Shown here: one piece after another, positions 26,735 through 36,525 of the stretch
How the letters are laid out: each line of letters begins with the position of its first letter
How positions within the stretch are numbered: position 1 is the first letter of the stretch
Translations under genes and position numbers: made by a program
Notes under the pieces: model-generated
The model's input: the letters and a program-made list of their open reading frames with translations, nothing else
The model's database searches: none
What the model was told of the DNA's origin: nothing
DNA from: Aminipila terrae
GTDB lineage: Bacteria; Bacillota; Clostridia; Peptostreptococcales; Anaerovoracaceae
NCBI RefSeq assembly: GCF_010120715.1
Contig: NZ_CP047591.1
Span: 1,488,001 to 1,552,000, forward strand
Length of the DNA: 64,000 nt
Direction of reading: 5' to 3'

Positions 26735-27433
26735 TTATGGCCTCCTAAAGTAATATCCTATACCTCTCTTGGTCATAATGTATTTAGGCGAACTGGAATC
26801 ATCCTCCAGTTTTTCCCTTAATCTTCTCACCGTAACATCAACCGTCCTGATGTCTCCATAGTATTCGTAGCCCCAGACTTCTTCCAGAAGCTGCTCTCTT
26901 GAGAATACTTTATTTTCTCTTTCTGCCAGATACTTTAATAATTCAAATTCTCTTAAAGTTAACTCAAGTACCCGTTCATTTTTTCTGACTTCATACCGGT
27001 TCATATCAATTTCAAGTCCTCCAAAATCGTGAACATTTGAAGGGTCACTGGCAGCACCGGATACCAGTTCTATTCTCCTTAAATTCGCCTTTATTCTGGC
27101 TATAAGCTCTCTCATACCAAATGGTTTGGTTATGTAATCATCTGCTCCCAGTTCAAGCCCAAGTACTTTGTCTACTTCTTCTTCTTTGGCTGTAAGCATA
27201 ATAATCGGAACAGTGCTCCCCTCACGCACTCGCTTGCAGACCTGAAATCCGTCCAATGACGGCAGCATGACATCCAGCAGGATTAAGTCAGGCTGTGTAT
27301 TTAATGCTTTGCCTAATCCTTCCTGCCCGTCATAGGCAGCGTCTACCTCAAAGCCTTCCTTTTTCAGATTGAATTTTATAATGTCCGAAATTGCTTTTTC
27401 ATCTTCAATTATTAGTACTTTTTTTGAGTCCAT
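26735..27433 (-). CDS. walR: WalR-type response regulator
   Basis: OmpR/PhoB-family regulator of 232 residues, partner of WalK. The receiver domain has the acidic pair in IIEDEK, the phospho-Asp in DLILLDVMLP and the Lys in ITKPF. The winged-helix domain ends VDVTVRRLREKLEDD and GIGYYFRRP. ATG 27433 is chosen because it has GGGAGG upstream and begins the receiver domain; longer in-frame extensions are not supported. Confidence 0.93.
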   Translation of the reverse strand: MDSKKVLIIEDEKAISDIIKFNLKKEGFEVDAAYDGQEGLGKALNTQPDLILLDVMLPSLDGFQVCKRVREGSTVPIIMLTAKEEEVDKVLGLELGADDYITKPFGMRELIARIKANLRRIELVSGAASDPSNVHDFGGLEIDMNRYEVRKNERVLELTLREFELLKYLAERENKVFSREQLLEEVWGYEYYGDIRTVDVTVRRLREKLEDDSSSPKYIMTKRGIGYYFRRP

Positions 27434-27485
27434 ATAATGCGACCTCCCTGATCCCGCTTTTGTTATTAGTTTTATAATCCATAGT

Positions 27486-27514
27486 ATTATACCAAATAAA
27501 ACGGTTTTGGGCAA
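27486..27514 (-). promoter_or_regulatory. Promoter of walRK
   Basis: On the minus strand TTGCCC (plus 27509-27514) and TATAAT (plus 27486-27491) are 17 bases apart. TGG before the -10 makes an extended -10 element. Confidence 0.75.
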
Positions 27515-27559
27515 ACGTATTATAGCTAGAAGGTTTTGTCAAGTCACAAAAACAATGTA

Positions 27560-27588
27560 TTGTTACCTTATACTAACTGTGTTAAAAT
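27560..27588 (+). promoter_or_regulatory. Sigma-A promoter of the chemoreceptor gene
   Basis: TTGTTA (27560-27565) and TAAAAT (27583-27588) are separated by 17 bases. It diverges from the walRK promoter about 45 bases away. Confidence 0.6.
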
Positions 27589-27640
27589 TAGCTATAATTT
27601 GCAATTTCCCACTAATACTCTAGGAAAGGAATATGGTAAT

Positions 27641-29328
27641 ATGTTGCATAATTTAAAATCTCTCTTTTCTAAAAAGAGCTTAAAAAGTAAACTTCTTACA
27701 CCAGTGTATGTTTTAGTTTTTCTATTTATTGTTTTTACAGTTTTCCAGATTAAAGAGAATGGCTATGTTTTATCTATGTCTGAAGAATTGGAAAGCAATC
27801 ATTTTGCCACCATTATAAAAAGCGAAGAAATGAAGCGAAGCGTGATTCAGGTTCAGCAATGGCTTACAGATATCAGTGTGACCCGGGCTGCAGAAGGCCT
27901 TGATGATGGTTTTGATGAAGCTGCAGCAAATGCTGAAAATGTTCGTAATCTGGCAAAGGAGTTAAAAGAAATTAACCCGGATAAAACAGCGGAGCTTGAC
28001 CAGATTCTGAAGGATTTCGAAATATATTATCAGACTGGTACTAAAATGGCAAATGCTTACATAACCGGTGGCACAGAGGCTGGTAATGCTTCAATGGGTG
28101 AGTTTGACCAGGCTGCCACAAAAATAAACCAGGAAGTCGATAGCTTTATGGACTTTGCTCATAAAAATATATCCGATGCCATGAAAAAATATCTACTGCC
28201 ATAACCCTTTTGATTACTATAAGCATTTTAACTGTAGTGATTTTCACCGTAATAAGTATTTTAATCCGTAAAAATCTTATAAAAAAAATACTGATACCGC
28301 TTGATGAAATCACAGAGGCTGCAAACAGTTTTGCAGAGGGCAATTTACGTCAGACTATAAGTTTTCATTCAGAAGATGAAATTGGCAGACTGGCAGAAGA
28401 TATCCGTAACATGTCAAACAGTTTAAATACATATATATCAGATATCTCACTATTTATGCTGGAATTAGAAAAAGGGAACCTTAAAGTATCTCTGACTGCA
28501 GACTTCAAAGGGGATTTTCATGCTTTAGCCAGCAGCCTTAAAAACTTTCAAGGTTCTATTAATTCAACATTACATGAAATCAATGAATCTTCAAATGAAG
28601 TAGAAAGAGGATCCTCTCAAGTATCATCCGGTGCACAGACCCTTGCTCAGGGTTCTGCAGAACAGGCCAGCAGCATTGAAGAACTTTCCTCTGCACTTTT
28701 GGAAGTTTCGGGAAAAATTCAAACAAATGCGCTAAATGCCAAACAGGCTTATGATCTGTCAGAGCAGGCAGAAAAGGAAGTAATAGCAGGAAATCAGCAC
28801 ATGCAGGAAATGACCTCTGCCATGATAGAAATATCGGAGAAGTCTGATGAAATAGGCAAAATAATTAAGACTATTGACGATATTGCTTTTCAGACCAATA
28901 TTCTTGCTTTAAATGCTGCTGTTGAAGCTGCCCGGGCTGGAAATGCAGGAAAGGGATTTGCCGTTGTTGCTGAGGAAGTCCGTAATCTGGCACAAAGGTC
29001 TGCAGATGCAGCCAGAAGTACCACCACGCTTATTCAAGGTACAGTTGAAGCTGTAGATAATGGTGTATCTATTGCAAATGAAACGGCATCAGCGCTGAAT
29101 CTGATTGTCACAAAAGTTGATGCTGTTACTGGGACTCTTAAACAAATTGCTTCTGACTCAGATCAACAGGCCCATGCAGTCAGCCAGATTACAGAAGGAG
29201 TGGAACAAATTTCATCTGTTGTTCAGACCAATACTGCAACTACGGAGGAAAGTGCTGCCACATGTGAACAGCTTTTCTTACAGTCAAAGAAATTAAGTGC
29301 CGTAGTGGATCGCTTTACGCTAAATTAA
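27641..29328 (+). CDS. Methyl-accepting chemotaxis protein, frameshifted in this sequence
   Basis: Transmembrane chemoreceptor of about 560 residues. ATG 27641 follows AAAGGA. TM1 (about 19-38) is followed by a four-helix-bundle type ligand domain of about 150 residues. The frame then stops at 28202; one more A in the A6 run (28184-28189) continues into TM2 ([20 protein letters not shown]), HAMP and the cytoplasmic signalling coiled coil. The signalling tip matches the family, with [20 protein letters not shown] and [19 protein letters not shown]. Ligand unknown. No che genes are in view. Confidence 0.9.
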
Positions 29329-29438
29329 AAACAAAGGTAATATCTGAAACTTCATACAAGCCCTTATATGTCACGGAACAGGTTCTCTGCATATTATGGT
29401 ATAAAATCATAATTGCACCCTATAAGGAGGGTTTTGAA

Positions 29439-30646
29439 ATGAAGGATATTAAAGGCACAATGCCTGTCATAATATATTCTAAAAAAAATGTAAACCAGAT
29501 TCGGCAATGTGTTTTAGAAAACTATGGAAAGATAAAATATGAGCTGCCTTTTATAAATGCTCTATGCGTTGAGGTTCCAATTAAAAAATTAAGTAAGATA
29601 AAATGTAATGCAAATATTTCACTTATTTCAATGGATGCAGAAGTTTCGAAACTACCCCTGGAGACAACCTCTGTACTTACAGACCCTTTTATGTTTATAG
29701 GAAAAAAAAATGCAAAAAACAAAAAGCTCCGAAAAAGTGTATTTTCAGGCTGCCTTTGCGGGGAGGGTGTTACTATCGCTATAATCGATACCGGGATATC
29801 TCCTCACTATGACATCATTAAGCCGGTAAACAGAATTGTAGCTTTTAAGGATTTCATAAATAACAGTATGATTCCTTACGATGACGACGGTCACGGCACC
29901 CATGTTGCTGGTCTGGCAGCTGGGAATGGCTATATGTTTGGGGGAAATGCTGTGGTAGAAGCAGTTCGCAGTATGTTTCCTGAAAATGCAAGTTCTATAA
30001 TATGTATGGGCACTGCCCCAAGAGCAAACATCGCTGCTCTAAAAGCTTTAGATGACGAAGGCAATGGAAACACTTCTGATATTTTAGCCGCTATGCAGTG
30101 GGTGGCTGATAATCATAAAAAATATAATATTCGTGTTTTAAATTTATCCTTAGGAATTGATGCCACCAGTTTTGATATTGATGGAGATGGTTTTGACGAT
30201 ATGGCAGATCCTCTGGTGCTGGGAGCCAATGCTCTGGTAAACATGGGTATTACCATCGTAGTTGCAGCAGGCAACAGTGGGCCTAAGGCCGGAAGTATTA
30301 CGTCTCCGGGAACCAGCCCTCTTGTTATAACCGTAGGCTCCATTAATTCAGATGGGGAAGTCCCTGAATTCTCCAGCCGGGGCCTACTGCAACAGGTGCA
30401 ATCAAACCGGATTTACTGGCCCCGGGTCTGGAGATCCTGTCCTTAGATGCCAGTACAAATAAGCGGTATTTACGGCAGTCTGGCACTTCCATGTCCGCTC
30501 CCTTTGTGGCCGGTGCAGCCGCCTGCCTCCATGCTGCAAACCCAAAATTAACCCCTGCACAGGTTAAAGAATACCTGATGCACAAAGCCATACCTCAGAC
30601 AAAGATAGATAAAAATGCTCAAGGTGCAGGCTTGTTAAATATTTAA
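29439..30646 (+). CDS. Intracellular subtilisin-like serine protease, frameshifted in this sequence
   Basis: S8 family protease without a signal peptide, so probably cytoplasmic. ATG 29439 follows AAGGAGGG. A propeptide-like region (about 1-85) leads into the catalytic Asp (AIIDTG), His (DDDGHGTHVAG), oxyanion Asn (AAGNSGP) and, in the restored frame, the nucleophile Ser (GTSMSAPFVAGAAA). The first frame ends at 30446 shortly after FSSRG; one more C at 30383-30384 restores PTATGAIKPDLLAPG and the natural end GLLNI at 30646. Without that base the catalytic serine is lost. Confidence 0.9.
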
Positions 30647-30659
30647 ATTATGCTATACT
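30632..30659 (+). promoter_or_regulatory. Promoter of the MerR-family gene
   Basis: TTGTTA (30632-30637) and TATACT (30654-30659) are 16 bases apart. The -35 element lies in the last codons of the subtilase gene. Confidence 0.55.
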
Positions 30660-30694
30660 ATGTGTAAAAATTTGCACATAATGAGGTATTATTT

Positions 30695-31477
30695 ATGTAT
30701 TTAACAGTTGGTGAAATATCTAAAGCTCTTGAAATATCAACAGAGATGATCAGATTCTATGTGAAAGAGGGAATAATTACTCCTAAAAAAAATGAGGAAA
30801 ACAATTATTGGGAGTATTCATCCGATGATTTGATGCGCTTGACGGATGTGCTGTTTTACAGGGATTTAGATTTATCCCTGAAAGATATTAAAACCATTAT
30901 GAGCGGTCTGGAGCTGGAGAAAATAGGTAATGTCATTCAGGCAAGACGGGCAGAGCTTATCAATGATATCCAGAAAAAGGTAAAATCCCTATCTATGCTT
31001 CAGGAATGGGATGAAGATTACCATAAAGAAATAAATCTGGTAGGCAAATTTAAACTTGGTAATATGCCTGCTGAATTACGTAAAGAAGATTATTATGATG
31101 AAATAGATCATATTGCAAAATATATGCAGGGCAGTCTTAAGCTTGACAGAGAAGACTGGATGTATGTTTCTCTTTCCTTCTTTTATAATATTTATGAAAA
31201 AGATTTTAAATTAAAAAAATATTTATCTGTAAATAAAACTTTAAAAACTCAGATTACCAATGGTTCCTCTGATGTGATAGAAGAAAAGGCCGAACGTTGT
31301 ATCTACACCGAGGTTCATTACAGTGAAAACATATCTGATATGATTAACCCCTTGATAGAATATGCAGAAGAAAAGGGTTATGAACTGACAGGTGAGATTT
31401 ATGGCCGCGAGAACACGAACTACTTTAAAAATGGGAAGCGTTTAGCCCTTTATAAGATTTACGCTATCATTAAATAA
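30695..31477 (+). CDS. MerR family transcriptional regulator with GyrI-like ligand domain
   Basis: A 260-residue regulator. The N-terminal MerR winged helix (YLTVGEISKALEISTEMIRFY, quoted in two parts: YLTVGEISKALEIS and TEMIRFYVKEG) and dimerising coiled coil are followed by about 150 residues. The end (RCIYTEVHYSENI and LALYKIYAIIK) resembles the GyrI-like small-molecule-binding fold of multidrug regulators. No direct target can be named. It is followed by a strong terminator. Confidence 0.8.
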   Translation: MYLTVGEISKALEISTEMIRFYVKEGIITPKKNEENNYWEYSSDDLMRLTDVLFYRDLDLSLKDIKTIMSGLELEKIGNVIQARRAELINDIQKKVKSLSMLQEWDEDYHKEINLVGKFKLGNMPAELRKEDYYDEIDHIAKYMQGSLKLDREDWMYVSLSFFYNIYEKDFKLKKYLSVNKTLKTQITNGSSDVIEEKAERCIYTEVHYSENISDMINPLIEYAEEKGYELTGEIYGRENTNYFKNGKRLALYKIYAIIK

Positions 31478-31533
31478 GTACCCGATTAAACAGTTAAATA
31501 ATTATATTTAAAAAAAGATAAAAATATTATTGA

Positions 31534-31564
31534 CCTCGGAGTTGCTCCGGGGTTTATTATTTTT
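31534..31564 (+). terminator. Intrinsic terminator of the MerR-family gene
   Basis: CCTCGGAG (31534-31541) pairs with CTCCGGGG (31545-31552), with one G-U pair and a 3-base loop. TTTATTATTTTTTT follows. Confidence 0.7.
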
Positions 31565-31585
31565 TTGAGAAAGAGAGGCGGTAAT

Positions 31586-32943
31586 ATGTACAGGGAAAAA
31601 CTTACACAGTATATAGACAATAAACAATCCGAAATGTTGAAAAATCTTGCTGACTTTATTCAGATACCCAGCATATCTGAAAATAAGAATCAGGTATCAG
31701 AGGCTCTGAATTATGCTTTAAACTTAGGAAAAAGCCTGGGATTTAAAGTGAGTTTGGTTTTAGATGGTCAAGTAGGTGTTATTGAAATGGGAGGAGGACA
31801 AGAGACTTTAGGCATTTTATCTCATGTAGATGTTGTAGCACCTGGAGATATGGACAAATGGATGACCCCCCTTTTGAGGCTGTTATCAAATCGGGCAATA
31901 TCTATGGAAGAGGCGCCCTTGATGATAAGGGGGCCATCATTGCTTCTTTATATGCCATGAAAGCTGTGTGTGATCTGGGCATTCCCCTGACAAAAAAAAT
32001 ACAGCTTATTTTGGGAACTCAGGAAGAAGTTGAGTGGACAGATATGGATGCCTATGTTAAACAGTATCCTTTACCTGACTATGGTTTTACACCAGATGGA
32101 GAATTTCCCTTATGTAATATAGAAAAGGGTTGTCTGGACATCACCATGAGTTTTCCTCTGGGCAAAGTCACAGAAGAAAAGGATGTCTTAATCTCTATCT
32201 CCGCTGGTACTGCGTCAAACATCGTCCCAGGTACCTGCACTGCAGATATAATCCGATGTTCACAAAGTACATCTTCCGTGATAGATTCTCATACAATCCC
32301 AGGAAAAGCCGTCCATTCCTGCCAGCCTGAAAAAGGAGAAAATGCAATTTTTAATATGGCTGATTTTTTATCTGGTATAAATCTGAATCAGAATAAACTT
32401 CTTGATTTAATCTACATGATAAATGATAAATTCAGAGATACATATGGCAAAGAGCTTGGGCTTTACAATGAAGATGAATATTACAACGGAGAATTCGTTC
32501 ACAGAAATGTATTTACTCCAACCATTTTTAAAGTTGAAAACAATGTAGCAACGTTAATTGTTAATATACGATATTCTTACGGCACTGATGTCAGCCATAT
32601 TATAGATACCTTCAAACATTTAGCAGAAAGCTATGGGGGCTCCTTAGTCTCGTATAATGATTTGCCAGCTGTTTATGTAAGTAAAGACCGACCTTTTTTA
32701 CAGGCTTTTGCCAAGGCCTATGAGGAAGTAAGTGGCCGTAAAAATGATTTTGTTCTGGCCTATGGAGGCTCTTACGCTAAGGCCATGCCAAATATTGTAT
32801 CCTGGGGACCTATTTTTCCTGAAGATGAAGATACCTGCCATGAAGAAAATGAGTACATATCCATAAAAAGCCTGATGGATAATACCAAAATTTTTGCTGC
32901 GGCTATCAGCGAAATCGTTCTTTCGGAAAAGTCTTTCAGATAA
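31586..32943 (+). CDS. M20 family dipeptidase (PepV/Sapep type), frameshifted in this sequence
   Basis: Metal-dependent cytosolic dipeptidase of about 452 residues. The start is ATG 31586 (AGAGGCGG upstream); an in-frame TTG at 31565 lies in the preceding terminator tail. Metal-site motifs are LSHVDVVAPG, GRGALDDKG, GTQEEVEW with the catalytic Glu, and FTPDGEFPL. The first frame ends at 31960; one more G at 31860-31861 gives KWDDPPFEA, the expected family sequence. The NhaC-type antiporter gene follows 34 bases downstream, so peptide breakdown and ion exchange are probably co-expressed. Confidence 0.9.
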
Positions 32944-32977
32944 ATCATTATTGTTTTAAAAAAGAAAGGAGTGTATT

Positions 32978-34354
32978 ATGGAAACATTTGGTTTACTAAG
33001 TTTAATACCAGTAATAGTAATTCTTGTTTTTGCACTTATAACAAAAGACACTTTTATATCGTTGTTTCTTGGGGTTGCATCAGGCTTTATCATTGTAGCC
33101 CACGGTCATCCTTTAACTGCCTTTAATGGCTTCTTAGACGGGCTTTATACTGTGATGAAAGACCACAATACCGCCTGGGTGTTAATACTTTGTGGCTTGT
33201 TTGGTTCTTTGGTCATGCTCATGCAGGAATCAGGAGGGGTTTTAGGTTTTTCTAATTTAACTCACAAGGTATTGAAAACAAGAAAGGCTTCGTTGATTGG
33301 AACCTGGATTTTAGGCATTATTGTCTTTGTGGATGATTATCTGAACTCCCTTGCTGTAGCTGCTGCGGTAAGAGATATTACCGATAAGCATAAAGTTTCC
33401 AGAGAAATGCTGGCATATATAGTAAATTCCACTGGGGTAACGGTCTGTGCTATTGTGCCAATCTCCACCTGGTCTGCTTTTATGAGTGCGCAGATGGAAA
33501 AAGCTCATATGACAGAAGGCTTTTCTCCTGCAACGGCTTATGTTCACGCTATTCCTTTTATGTTTTATGCATGGCTTGCTGTTTTGATTGTCCCTCTGTT
33601 CTGTTTAAAAATAATTCCTTTATTTGGGCCTATGAAAAAGGCTGAAGAGCGCGCTTTAAAAAAGGGACAGGTTTTTTCAGAGGCTTCAAAAGCTGCCTTG
33701 GTAGAAATACCTGATGAAGAGAAAAAATTTGCGAATATTCCTTGCAGGGCTTTTAATTTTCTAGTTCCCATGCTGGTGGTTGCCGCTCTGACTATTATTA
33801 CAGAAGATATCCTGATTGGCCTTTTTGCTGCCATTGGCGTATGTTTTGTCATGTACCTTCCACAGCGTTTAATGACTGTCCAGAAATTCTTTGACAATGT
33901 TATGAATGGTCTGGTTGACATGTTTCCAACGTTAGTAATAATTGTTTTATCCTATGTGCTGATTGAAGTAAATAACCAGCTTGGACTGGTTGATTTCGTT
34001 GTAAAAGTTGCGTTAAATACTGTTAATCCCGCATTGCTCCCGGTTACAATATTTATAGTAATAGGTCTCTTATCCTTTGCTTCTGGTAGTTTCTGGGGAC
34101 TAGCTGCCATTGCTTTCCCTATTGTGGGGCCTCTGGCTTCTGCTCTTGGGGTTAATAACTTTCTATGCGCAGGAGCATTAGTCTCTGCCATAGCCTTTGG
34201 TGGGCACATTTGCATGTATTCAGATACTGTTATCCTGGCATCCGCGTCAACTCAGACCACCAATGCAGAGTACTTTAGGACTTCGGCTCCCTTAGTAATG
34301 ATTCCATTTGGGCTGGCTGCCATTCTTTATCTGGCCCTTGGCTTAATCTTGTAA
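32978..34354 (+). CDS. NhaC family antiporter
   Basis: A 458-residue integral membrane protein with about 11-12 hydrophobic segments, of the NhaC superfamily (Na+/H+ or amino-acid/ion exchange). Conserved regions include VFVDDYLNSLAVAAAVRDIT, and CAIVPISTWSAFM. The true exchanged substrate cannot be read out; members near peptidases may exchange amino acids. AAAGGAG ribosome binding site. A 207-base AT-rich gap without clear signals follows. Confidence 0.8.
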   Translation: METFGLLSLIPVIVILVFALITKDTFISLFLGVASGFIIVAHGHPLTAFNGFLDGLYTVMKDHNTAWVLILCGLFGSLVMLMQESGGVLGFSNLTHKVLKTRKASLIGTWILGIIVFVDDYLNSLAVAAAVRDITDKHKVSREMLAYIVNSTGVTVCAIVPISTWSAFMSAQMEKAHMTEGFSPATAYVHAIPFMFYAWLAVLIVPLFCLKIIPLFGPMKKAEERALKKGQVFSEASKAALVEIPDEEKKFANIPCRAFNFLVPMLVVAALTIITEDILIGLFAAIGVCFVMYLPQRLMTVQKFFDNVMNGLVDMFPTLVIIVLSYVLIEVNNQLGLVDFVVKVALNTVNPALLPVTIFIVIGLLSFASGSFWGLAAIAFPIVGPLASALGVNNFLCAGALVSAIAFGGHICMYSDTVILASASTQTTNAEYFRTSAPLVMIPFGLAAILYLALGLIL

Positions 34355-34561
34355 GTACATAATTTAATGCCCTATTGCTTATTTCTTTAAGATGTCTTAT
34401 CCTAATATATATAAGTAAAAAAGTTTTATTTTCATGCCAACTCATTTGCAGATTCATTTTTATAGGATTTTCCGAAACTCTGTTACTTATAATCAGAAAC
34501 CTTACTAATTAACTAAATAATTTTAAATAAAATTTTTAGATTTATATATGGAGGTATAAAA

Positions 34562-35062
34562 ATGATTGAAACAAGTTTGCCGGATTTTATCATCAGGTTT
34601 GCTGAGAAGCCGGACGCTCCCCTCATTGTTAAATACATAAGGGACTTAGCTTCTTATGAAAATGAACTGGAAGATGTGACGGTAACCCCTGAAACTCTGG
34701 AAAAGTACATGTTTGATCAGAAAGGTGCAGAATGTTTAATTGGCGAATTCAACGGAAATCCTGTGGGCTTTGCCTTTTTTCACAACAGTTTCTCTACATT
34801 TCTTGGAAAACCAGGGATTAATTTAGTCGATCTTTACATTGAGCCAGATATGAGAGGTCGGGGATATGGTAAGGCAATGCTCTCGTATCTTGCAAAACTT
34901 ACAAAAGAAAGAGATTGCGGTCGATTAGAATGGTGGGTACATGACTGGAACGAATCCGCTGCTAAGCATTACCTTAACTGGGGCGCTGAAATGGTGAAAT
35001 ATATCCGGGTATACCGGATGGATGGCCAACCGCTTGACAAATTTTCAAAAGAGTTTAAATAA
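34562..35062 (+). CDS. GNAT family N-acetyltransferase (diamine acetyltransferase-like)
   Basis: A 166-residue acetyltransferase. The pattern (DFIIRFAEKPDAPLIVKYI start, LVDLYIEPDMRGRGYGKAML acetyl-CoA loop, CGRLEWWVHDWNESAAKHYL end) is that of the spermidine/diamine N-acetyltransferase-like branch. Ribosome binding site GGAGG 8 bases upstream. Single-gene unit ending in a strong bidirectional terminator. Confidence 0.85.
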   Translation: MIETSLPDFIIRFAEKPDAPLIVKYIRDLASYENELEDVTVTPETLEKYMFDQKGAECLIGEFNGNPVGFAFFHNSFSTFLGKPGINLVDLYIEPDMRGRGYGKAMLSYLAKLTKERDCGRLEWWVHDWNESAAKHYLNWGAEMVKYIRVYRMDGQPLDKFSKEFK

Positions 35063-35064
35063 GA

Positions 35065-35093
35065 AAAGCCTGAGGCAATATGTCTCAGGCTTT
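35065..35093. terminator. Bidirectional terminator
   Basis: AAAGCCTGAG (35065-35074) pairs with CTCAGGCTTT (35084-35093). It serves the acetyltransferase gene and the opposing rubrerythrin gene. Confidence 0.85.
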
Positions 35094-35116
35094 ATTCTTT
35101 AGTTGTTTTATAAGAA

Positions 35117-35650
35117 TTAGTAATTAATCTTTCTTACCTCAAAATAGCTTTGTGGGTGATAGCATACAGAACATACATCTGGAGCTTCTTTTCCAGTATA
35201 AAGATGTCCGCAATTTCTGCATTCCCAAACGTTTTCTTCCTTTTTTACAAATACACTTTTTGTCTCAACATTATTTAAAAGTGCTCGATATCTTTCTTCA
35301 TGATGCTTTTCAATTTCAGCCACTGCTCTGAATTGCTCTGCTAATGCAGTGAATCCTTCTTCTTCAGCATCTTTTGCAAACCCTTGATACATATCTGTCC
35401 ATTCATAGTTCTCACCTTCTGCTGCTGCCAGAAGATTGGCTTTTGTGTCGTTCAATCCACCAAGAGCTTTAAACCAAAGCTTTGCATGCTCTTTTTCATT
35501 CTCAGCTGTGTTTAAAAATAATGCGGCTATCTGTTCATATCCTTCTTTTTTAGCTTTTGAAGCAAAATAAGTGTATTTATTTCTTGCTTGTGACTCTCCC
35601 GCAAAAGCTAACAACAAGTTTTGTTCTGTTTTTGTACCTTTAAGTTCCAT
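35117..35650 (-). CDS. Rubrerythrin
   Basis: Peroxide-reducing diiron protein of 177 residues. The four-helix ferritin-like domain supplies Glu and His iron ligands ([33 protein letters not shown]). The C-terminal rubredoxin domain has CRNCGHLY and CSVCYHP iron ligands. It lies 15 bases downstream of the Hrb gene and most likely receives electrons from it. Typical of anaerobes. Confidence 0.95.
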   Translation of the reverse strand: MELKGTKTEQNLLLAFAGESQARNKYTYFASKAKKEGYEQIAALFLNTAENEKEHAKLWFKALGGLNDTKANLLAAAEGENYEWTDMYQGFAKDAEEEGFTALAEQFRAVAEIEKHHEERYRALLNNVETKSVFVKKEENVWECRNCGHLYTGKEAPDVCSVCYHPQSYFEVRKINY

Positions 35651-35665
35651 TTTCTCTCTCCTTTT

Positions 35666-36274
35666 TTACACAGTTATTTTTTCAAAATCAGCAGCCCCAT
35701 GTTTGCAAATCGGGCAGATAAAGTCTTCAGGAAGTGGATCTCCCTCATATACATATCCGCAGATCTTGCATCTCCAGCCTGACTTTTCTACTGGCTTTGG
35801 AGCTGGCTTAACATGCTGCTGGTAATAGCTGTATGTAAGTGTCTCTGCATTTGAAAAACACTTAGCATCTGTTACTTCTGCTTTAAATAATGTGTGTGTG
35901 CCAAAATCGATAGCTTCCAGTACTTTTCCTGAAATATATGCATTTGAATTTTCTGTTATATATAAGATATCATTTTGTGCTCTTTCTGCAGCCTTAAAGT
36001 CGGCAAATTTATCTGTGTCTTTGCCAGATTGGAATCCAAAATTCTGGAAGATTGAAAACTGCGAATTAACATCCAGTACAGACACGTTAAATTCTTTTGT
36101 TCTCATAATCATATCATGGGTATAATTTTGCTTATTGACACCTAATGCAATAACAAGTGGTGAACTTGTAACCTGCATTACTGTATTAACGATACAGCCG
36201 TTATCCTTATCGCCTTCCTTAGCTGTTAAAACATAAAGACCATAGCCAATTTTAAATAGTGCGTTATTGTCCAA
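35666..36274 (-). CDS. High-molecular-weight rubredoxin (flavin reductase-like domain plus rubredoxin)
   Basis: A 202-residue fusion: an FMN-binding flavoredoxin-like domain (about 1-150) and a C-terminal rubredoxin (CKICGYVY, CPICKHG). In acetogens such Hrb proteins pass electrons to flavodiiron or rubrerythrin-type enzymes for oxygen and peroxide removal. Translation appears to start at TTG 36274, with AAGGAGGG 6-7 bases upstream and no nearby ATG. The 250-base upstream gap is very AT-rich; an assured promoter was not found there. Confidence 0.88.
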   Translation of the reverse strand: MDNNALFKIGYGLYVLTAKEGDKDNGCIVNTVMQVTSSPLVIALGVNKQNYTHDMIMRTKEFNVSVLDVNSQFSIFQNFGFQSGKDTDKFADFKAAERAQNDILYITENSNAYISGKVLEAIDFGTHTLFKAEVTDAKCFSNAETLTYSYYQQHVKPAPKPVEKSGWRCKICGYVYEGDPLPEDFICPICKHGAADFEKITV

Positions 36275-36525
36275 TTTTAACCCTCCTTACTTCTTCTGCA
36301 AAATGCTAACTGAAATTATACTTTTAGTTCTTTATCATTTATTTGCTCAGGTTTTTATAAAAAACTCTTACATTTAACTTATTATATCTAACAATATTTG
36401 TCAATATTTTTAACTGTTTTACTTCTTATTTTTCTTGACTATACTCTTACCAGATAGTTTATTATAGATATAGTTTATACTAATTTACGTATTTTAATCT
36501 GCCACTAAATTTTAAAGGAGACAGC

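Noticed and set aside
28184..28189. Programmed frameshift in the chemoreceptor
   Set aside because: The site is G AAA AAA T, a poor slippery sequence, and it fits the missing-base pattern seen in ten other genes.
36381..36404. Minus-strand TTGACA and TATAAT upstream of the Hrb gene as a promoter
   Set aside because: The spacing is only 12 bases, too short for a sigma-A promoter.
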